DNA of 10,085 nucleotides. It comes from DATGLE01 sp035294325 (GTDB lineage Bacteria; Chloroflexota; Ktedonobacteria; Ktedonobacterales; Ktedonobacteraceae). Shown here in pieces: positions 6,049 through 10,085 of this stretch. Every line of letters starts with the position of its first letter. The first letter of the stretch is position 1. The notes beneath the pieces were generated by a model. That model searched no databases and was not told the DNA's origin. It saw nothing but the letters and a program-made list of their open reading frames with translations. The DNA lies in NCBI GenBank assembly GCA_035294325.1, contig DATGLE010000156.1:1-10085 (forward strand), written 5' to 3'. The position numbers were made by a program, and so were the translations under genes.

Positions 6049-6072
6049 AGCAGGGATAGTAGTAACTGGCAG

Positions 6073-7542
6073 TTACGGCGAAACTTCGTCGAGGCGCCTG
6101 TTTCTGGTGATCGTCCCCAGGCGGGCGACGCCAGAGGCGACCAGATAATACGCGCCGAGCAGGATGAAGAAGCCCCACGCGCCAAGCGAGCCGATAATCA
6201 ACGTGACCACCAGCACCGCGATGCCTCCGCCGATGTGGCCGACGCCATCGCCGAGCGCGAAGCCGACAGCACGCGCCCGCGTGGGGAAGTTCTCCGTGGA
6301 CCACGCGTAGGAGATCGGAATAAAGATCGCGATGCCAACCCAGATCAGGAAGATCCCGATCAGGGCCACGATAAAGCTGCTGTGCCCGCCCGCCGCCGTG
6401 ATAATGCCTCCAAGCAGGGTAATAATGGCAGCAATCAGCATCCAGATCTGCCGCTCGATCCTCTCGGCGAAGGCCGTCGCCAGATAGCCGCCGGGGATCT
6501 GGCCCAGCGCGCCGATTGCTACGAGTAGCCCGGCAACGGGTGGCTCATAGCCCAGCGCCACCATAATTACCGTGCCGCCCGAGACAATCGAATATGTCGC
6601 GGCATAAACCAGCAGCCAGAGCACCAGCACAATCAGTACGCGCCGCAGGTAGAGCGGATTACCCAGGATCTCGCCGTAGCCCACGCGTTCGACGGAGGTC
6701 GTGACGGGCAGAGCCGGCGGCGGGGGCGGCAGTTCACCGATGCGCACGCTGGCTCGCTGCTCCATTTTCGTGATCGTGCGATCAGCTTCCTCCAGGCGTC
6801 CCACCGAAACAAGCCAGCGCGGCGATTCCGGCAACTCGAAGCGCAGCAGCACGCCGATGATAGCGAGCGCGGCGCCGATGCCATAGATGATACGCCAGCC
6901 CGGTCCCTCAAAGACCGGCCCGGCTACCGTGGCGACGGCGAAGGGCAGGCCAGCAGGGAAAGGCGCGGCGGGCGTCGTCAGAACGAGCGCCAGCCAGATG
7001 CCCAGCAGCGAGCCGATCACGCCGCCGACGATGAAGTTGAGGGAAATATACCTGCCGCGCGCACCGACGGGCGCCACTTCACTGATATAGGTATTGACGA
7101 TAGCCAGGTCAGCGCCAATGCCGATGCCGGTAATCGTGCGGGCAATGATGAAGTTCACATAGTCGCCCACAAAGGCAGTGTAGATCGAGCCAATACCCGT
7201 GAGCAACAAGGTGATCAGCAGCATATTCCGGCGGCCAAAGCGGTCGGCGAAGGGAGCCAGCACAAGTGCGCCAACGATATAGCCGATCAGGTTCAGCAGC
7301 GTGGGCGGGCCGATGTAGCCGGCGGCGGAAGCCGGTGTACACCCGGCGACGATCTGCGTACAGGTCTGGATGAACGAGACGTTAATGTCGGAGATGTCGT
7401 AGAAAGTGAAAAGCGTGCCAATACCAATGATGACCAGAAAAAGATAGGGGAACGACCAGACAGGGATACGATCCTGTCGCGCAATGATGGCAGCACCGCT
7501 GCTTGCCGCTGGTTGGGATATACCACTTGTTTCGGATGCCAT
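6073..7542 (-). CDS. MFS transporter, sugar-porter-like
   Basis: Inner-membrane secondary transporter of 489 residues with about 12 hydrophobic segments, the usual length for the family. Signature features: the loop 2-3 motif ADRFGRRNM (99-107), the helix 4 region ARTITGIGIGADLAIVNTYISEVAP with conserved R135 and E155, PESPRWLV (238-245) before the long central loop, and the loop 10-11 motif ENFPTRARAVG (417-427). Helix 1 contains YDISDINV (48-55); an acidic residue pair there is common in proton-coupled organic-acid carriers of this superfamily. The central loop has a run of five prolines (272-276). The ATG at 7542 follows AGGGGG about 7 bases upstream. An IclR regulator and an acyl-CoA synthetase fragment nearby suggest a carboxylic-acid substrate rather than a sugar; this is inference from context. 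Confidence 0.9.
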   Translation of the reverse strand: MASETSGISQPAASSGAAIIARQDRIPVWSFPYLFLVIIGIGTLFTFYDISDINVSFIQTCTQIVAGCTPASAAGYIGPPTLLNLIGYIVGALVLAPFADRFGRRNMLLITLLLTGIGSIYTAFVGDYVNFIIARTITGIGIGADLAIVNTYISEVAPVGARGRYISLNFIVGGVIGSLLGIWLALVLTTPAAPFPAGLPFAVATVAGPVFEGPGWRIIYGIGAALAIIGVLLRFELPESPRWLVSVGRLEEADRTITKMEQRASVRIGELPPPPPALPVTTSVERVGYGEILGNPLYLRRVLIVLVLWLLVYAATYSIVSGGTVIMVALGYEPPVAGLLVAIGALGQIPGGYLATAFAERIERQIWMLIAAIITLLGGIITAAGGHSSFIVALIGIFLIWVGIAIFIPISYAWSTENFPTRARAVGFALGDGVGHIGGGIAVLVVTLIIGSLGAWGFFILLGAYYLVASGVARLGTITRNRRLDEVSP

Positions 7543-7630
7543 GAAAAGCCCCCTTTCACGAAAAAGGAAAGTCAGGTGACAACGCGTTCATGACCAACAT
7601 CCGTTGGGAGAAACAGGAACCATAACGTCA

Positions 7631-7654
7631 TGTCATCGTTAAAGACGGATGACA
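7631..7654. promoter_or_regulatory. Inverted repeat at the MFS transcription start (operator candidate)
   Basis: TGTCATC (7631-7637) and GATGACA (7648-7654) form a perfect 7-bp inverted repeat with a 10-bp spacer, so the half-site centres are 17 bp apart. On the minus strand it begins at the last base of the -10 box of the predicted MFS promoter and covers the start site. That is a typical repressor position; the IclR protein encoded next door is the obvious candidate. A smaller palindrome, CCAAC-ATCC-GTTGG (7594-7607), lies further downstream. Confidence 0.45.
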
Positions 7655-7681
7655 GTATACCCCTCCATAAAAAACAAACAA
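7654..7681 (-). promoter_or_regulatory. Predicted promoter of the MFS gene
   Basis: On the minus strand TTGTTT (7676-7681) and TATACT (7654-7659) are 16 bp apart, 4 of 6 and 5 of 6 to the sigma-70 type consensus. Initiation near 7647 would give a leader of about 105 bases. It lies in the 194-bp gap after the IclR gene, so the transporter can be expressed separately from the regulator. Confidence 0.5.
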
Positions 7682-7736
7682 TGATAATCAAACCAGACAA
7701 TGGTACCAGGCCAGATAAAAAGGTGGATGCCTTCCC

Positions 7737-8555
7737 TCAGGCTCCGAGGGCGCGAGAAATTTTTTCTGCTTCAGCCTTTAACAACTCTCCTGCCTGTTGC
7801 ATCGCCTCGTCATCGAAATGCGAGACAAATCCCAATGCACAGAGCAAGGCAGCCAGCGAGTTCTCCGGGCCGAAAATCGGCACAGCGACAGCGTTCACTC
7901 CAGTTAAATATTCTTCATGATCGATAGCCAGGCCAGTAGCCGCTGTCTCCTCGACTGCTTGCAAAAACCGATCAACATCGGTTAGAGAAGCCTCGGTAAA
8001 ACGGGGAAGCTCATGCCTCTGGAGCCAGCGCCGTCGCTGCTCCTGCGGCCAGCTCGCGAGCACAAGGCGTCCGGTAGCACCCGCGAGCAGAGGGACTCGC
8101 GTTCCTCGTGGGACTGAGATATGTGGATGGAGGTGTTCACCTCCCGCCTCTACCGATTCAATAACATGCACATGTTCCTGCTCTATACGCCCAAGAAAAA
8201 GCGTTTCGCCAATGTAAGGTGCAAGACGCTGCATCGCCGGGAGTGCCAGGCGCCGCAGCCCGGTACTTCGAACATACGCAGCTAATTTATAGATGCGCGG
8301 TCCAAGCACATAAAAGCGCTCTTCATCCAACACCACAACGCCACACTGCTCAAGCGTCTTGAGCAGACGATGCATGCTGCCCTTGCTCATCGAGAGCGCC
8401 CGTGCAAGTTCCGAAAGCCCCAAACCCTTATCAGTCACCATGAGAAGATCAAGGAGTTGAAAGGCACGCTCCACCATAGGAGCTGGCGCCTCAGTCAGAG
8501 CAGGCGCTTCAGTCTCCGAGGACTGCTGTTCCATATGCTGAACGAATCGTTCCAT
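7737..8555 (-). CDS. IclR-family transcriptional regulator
   Basis: DNA-binding regulator of 272 residues. A winged helix-turn-helix lies at about 27-90: VERAFQLLDLL, then GLGLSELARALSMSKGSMHRLLKTLEQCGVV (45-75), then a wing ending YVLGPRIYKL. The IclR effector domain follows (about 95-268), with ETLFLGRIEQEHVHVIESVEAG, PLLAGATGRLVLA (155-167, typical of the ligand pocket) and EYLTGVNAVAVPIFGPENSLAAL (215-237). Length is normal for the family. Members usually sense a small organic acid and control adjacent catabolic or transport genes, here the MFS carrier downstream and the divergent acyl-CoA synthetase. No ribosome-binding site precedes the ATG at 8555; the promoter at 8564-8592 places the RNA start at or next to it, so translation may be leaderless. 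ATG at 8534 is an alternative start, also without a clear site. Confidence 0.92.
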   Translation of the reverse strand: MERFVQHMEQQSSETEAPALTEAPAPMVERAFQLLDLLMVTDKGLGLSELARALSMSKGSMHRLLKTLEQCGVVVLDEERFYVLGPRIYKLAAYVRSTGLRRLALPAMQRLAPYIGETLFLGRIEQEHVHVIESVEAGGEHLHPHISVPRGTRVPLLAGATGRLVLASWPQEQRRRWLQRHELPRFTEASLTDVDRFLQAVEETAATGLAIDHEEYLTGVNAVAVPIFGPENSLAALLCALGFVSHFDDEAMQQAGELLKAEAEKISRALGA

Positions 8556-8563
8556 ATAACACC

Positions 8564-8592
8564 AGTATATGCAAAGAAGAGTATCTCGTCAA
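8564..8592 (-). promoter_or_regulatory. Predicted promoter of the IclR gene, leaderless arrangement
   Basis: On the minus strand TTGACG (8587-8592) and TATACT (8564-8569) are separated by the ideal 17 bp, each 5 of 6 to consensus. The expected start, 7 bases past the -10, is at about 8557. That is two bases before the ATG of the IclR gene, so no room remains for a ribosome-binding site. Confidence 0.65.
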
Positions 8593-8634
8593 GTGTTTAG
8601 AGGGCTTGATGTTCACTGTTTTTGTCGAGCGCGC

Positions 8635-8734
8635 GCGCGGCTCCGCCGCGCAAGGGATGATAGCGGGTTGTGACAAATGCGCTGCGCGTATTTGCCACAA
8701 CCCGCTATCATCCGGCGAGTGCCGCAGGCGCCCA
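8635..8734. repeat. Three-hairpin palindromic element, family 2 copy B (inverted)
   Basis: Hairpin GCGCGGC-TCC-GCCGCGC (8635-8651), then a long hairpin with 28-bp arms 8655-8682 / 8686-8713 (26 of 28 paired, loop TGC, outer end GGATGATAGC), then an imperfect GC-rich hairpin (8714-8734). Read on the minus strand, the order and flanks match the element at 4294-4400: the CGCCTGCGGC hairpin, GGATG...CATCC stem, then CTTGCGCGGC hairpin. The interior of the long stem differs greatly between the two copies but pairs within each. It lies just upstream of the IclR promoter, in the divergent region. Confidence 0.8.
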
Positions 8735-8769
8735 CAAGCGATGGATAGCAAGGTGGGAAGCAAGCACAA

Positions 8770-8812
8770 TATGATATGATACATGAGAAGAAATCTCCAA
8801 CAACGGTGTTGT
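8770..8812 (+). promoter_or_regulatory. Possible promoter and operator of the acyl-CoA synthetase
   Basis: Two overlapping TATGAT boxes (8770-8775 and 8775-8780) could be a -10, but no good -35 precedes them. Downstream a palindrome ACAAC-GGT-GTTGT (8800-8812) lies in the leader, where a regulator could bind. Both readings are weak; the region 8735-8849 holds nothing else I can support. Confidence 0.25.
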
Positions 8813-8849
8813 GTTGCTCAGAATATCCTGTACGTAAGGAGAACCGGCT

Positions 8850-9608
8850 ATGACGGTAGCGAAAACCCCTCATATGACCGACTATGAGGCCGAACGACGC
8901 AGTTTCCACATCGACATCCCCGAAGAGTTTAACTTCGCCATCGACGTGATCGGCAAATGGGCCGCCGATCCCGACAAACTGGCGATGCTCTGGATCGGGC
9001 CAGACGGCGAGGAGCGTCGCATCACCTTCGCGCAGTTCGCCGAAGGCTCCAGCCGCGCCGCCAACGCTTTCGCCGCGCTGGGCATCAAAAAGGGGGACCG
9101 CGCGCTGGTGATGCTGCCACGCATCCCCGAATGGTGGGAGAGCGTGCTTGGCCTGATGAAGCTGGGAGCCATCCCCATTCCCTGCACAACTCTTCTCACG
9201 CCAAAGGATATCCAGTTTCGCGCGGAGGTCGCCGAAGCTCAGGCGTTCATCAGCGATAACGAGGGCGCGCCCAAATTCGACCAGGTGCGCGGCGAGTGTC
9301 CCACCGTTCGTTACGCGATCCTGGTTGACGAGGGGAGCGCGGACGCGCAGGGACGGGAAGGCTGGACGAACTATCACCAGATCGTAGCGCAGGCATCGCC
9401 GGAATTTAGCGGGCCGAAGACGAAGAGCGACGATCCCTGCCTGGTGTATTTCACTTCCGGCACCGTCGGCTATCCCAAAATGGTGTTACATACCCAGGCC
9501 AGCTATCCTTTAGGACATACCATAACCGGCAAATACTGGCTCGACCTGCACGAAGACGATCTTCATTGGAATCTGAGTGAGATGGGCTGGCTTATCAGGC
9601 CACTTTAG
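8850..9608 (+). pseudogene. Acyl-CoA synthetase, truncated N-terminal half
   Basis: The reading frame gives 252 residues of an AMP-forming acyl-CoA synthetase; complete members have roughly 530-560. The start is sound: ATG at 8850 with AAGGAGA about 8 bases upstream. Visible parts are the N-terminal lead-in, KKGDRALVMLPRIPEWW (80-96), GAIPIPCTTLLTPKDI (106-121), the phosphate-binding loop YFTSGTVGYPK (200-210) and HWNLSEMGW (239-247). These resemble the medium-chain/benzoate-type ligase branch. After GW the family pattern stops, five unrelated residues (LIRPL) follow, and then a stop. The adenylate-forming core, hinge and the whole C-terminal domain with its catalytic lysine are missing, so it should be inactive. 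The break coincides with a sharp fall in GC near 9591, pointing to an insertion or deletion. In the intact state it would have activated a carboxylic acid, perhaps one imported by the MFS carrier. Confidence 0.85.
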
Positions 9609-9949
9609 ACGATTTCCCCGGTTATTATCGGGTTCGTGAGGATGTCTTTTAAGCCCGTGTAGCCTGTGTATCGGGTTGCCTACACGATACGAGAGAGCGT
9701 AATTTTATCCTCAAAAAATTGGTTAGAATGTCCGATTCTGCCCCCATAACTTTGCTGATCTAGCGACCTGCTGCCTAAGAAGCCATCATAGTGCTATGAA
9801 ACGGGAATACTTCTATTTGTCTCCTTAGCACAAACCTACTTATATCTAAGTGTCTTTTATCAATATTACATGCCTTGAGACCAAAAATCAATATATAAGA
9901 TCGGTTTTTTCTTATCTACTCTGGTTAAGACAAAGTAAAGTTACGCTGA

Positions 9950-9978
9950 TTGACTCTAAGCAAGGCAAACGATACAAT
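9950..9978 (+). promoter_or_regulatory. Promoter of the helix-turn-helix gene
   Basis: TTGACT (9950-9955) and TACAAT (9973-9978) are 17 bp apart, each 5 of 6 to the sigma-70 type consensus. Initiation would be near 9985, about 23 bases before the ATG at 10008, leaving room for the AGGGG ribosome-binding site (9996-10000). Confidence 0.7.
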
Positions 9979-10007
9979 ATCTAAAAAATGTGAATAGGGG
10001 TCGGCTC

Positions 10008-10085
10008 ATGCAAGAAGAGGAACCATTGACAGTTGAAGAGGTGGCTAAGCGCCTGCGGGTGAGCATTGAAACTGTTCGTACCTGG
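10008..10085 (+). CDS. Helix-turn-helix (excisionase/MerR-like) protein, 5' end only
   Basis: Only the first 26 codons are inside the window. After MQEEEP the sequence LTVEEVAKRLRVSIETVRTW is a classic HTH_17 / excisionase-type helix-turn-helix: turn at RLRVS, recognition helix IETVRTW. AGGGG (9996-10000) lies 7 bases before the ATG and a good promoter lies upstream. Such a domain can belong to a stand-alone excisionase-like protein, to the N terminus of an IS607-type serine transposase, or to a plasmid/phage regulator. The rest of the gene is needed to decide. Confidence 0.75.
   Translation, partial: MQEEEPLTVEEVAKRLRVSIETVRTW

Larger units (their letters stand above)
9591..10085 (+). mobile_element. 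Probable edge of an inserted element (AT-rich)
   Basis: Family similarity of the upstream ligase ends at about 9590, and base composition changes at the same place. From 9609 to 10007 I see no credible gene on either strand. The first part holds short repeats: TATCGGGTT at 9626-9634 and again at 9669-9677; CGTGTAG (9656-9662) with CTACACG (9680-9686); GTATCG (9668-9673) with CGATAC (9685-9690). A palindrome TCATAG-TG-CTATGA lies at 9786-9799. The region ends in an excisionase-type gene. Clustered small repeats plus such a gene fit an integrative element or insertion sequence, but no transposase, no defined terminal repeat and no target duplication are visible. Confidence 0.4.

Noticed and set aside
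8613..9377. Open frame of 254 codons on the minus strand over the acyl-CoA synthetase and the intergenic repeat
   Set aside because: It runs through a palindromic repeat and opposite clear ligase motifs; no start signal or domain supports it.

Overview
The window is a moderately GC-rich bacterial chromosome segment that turns abruptly AT-rich after about 9,590. The gene content (Tat-exported ferritin-like protein, Thr/Pro-linker membrane-anchored protein, OmpR-type two-component pair, many interspersed hairpin repeats) suggests a soil-type Chloroflexota, possibly the Ktedonobacteria. That placement is inference from gene style, not from a phylogenetic marker.

Layout, left to right. A class I SAM-dependent methyltransferase (59-982, +) is followed by an unrecognised 82-aa protein (1184-1432, +). 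That small gene sits between two copies of one palindromic repeat family (1030-1154 and 1444-1510). A two-component system runs leftward: OmpR-family response regulator (3208-3939, -), then its sensor histidine kinase (1536-3194, -), 13 bases apart. The 530-bp divergent region 3940-4469 is dense with signals. It holds two sets of CTTGA-type half-sites repeated every 11 bp, a promoter-like TTGACA box followed by a terminator-like hairpin (a possible small RNA), a second promoter, and a three-hairpin palindromic element. It leads into a membrane-anchored extracytoplasmic protein (4470-4949, +).

Convergent to that is a Tat-signal ferritin-like protein (5123-5902, -). Next come a sugar-porter-type MFS transporter (6073-7542, -) and an IclR-family regulator (7737-8555, -). 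Divergent from the regulator is the N-terminal half of an acyl-CoA synthetase (8850-9608, +). The regulator, transporter and ligase look like a carboxylic-acid uptake and activation locus under IclR control; the substrate is not evident.

The ligase breaks off right after its ATP-binding core. From about 9,591 the sequence is AT-rich, carries short direct and inverted repeats, and ends in a promoter and the first 26 codons of an excisionase-type helix-turn-helix protein. This looks like the edge of an inserted or rearranged mobile element.

The most interesting points are: the 11-bp-phased half-sites that tie the response regulator to its own region, a candidate small RNA and the divergent surface-protein gene; two copies of a three-hairpin element whose long stem has changed sequence while staying self-complementary; a probably leaderless IclR gene; and the mobile-element junction. 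I see no rRNA, tRNA or CRISPR array.
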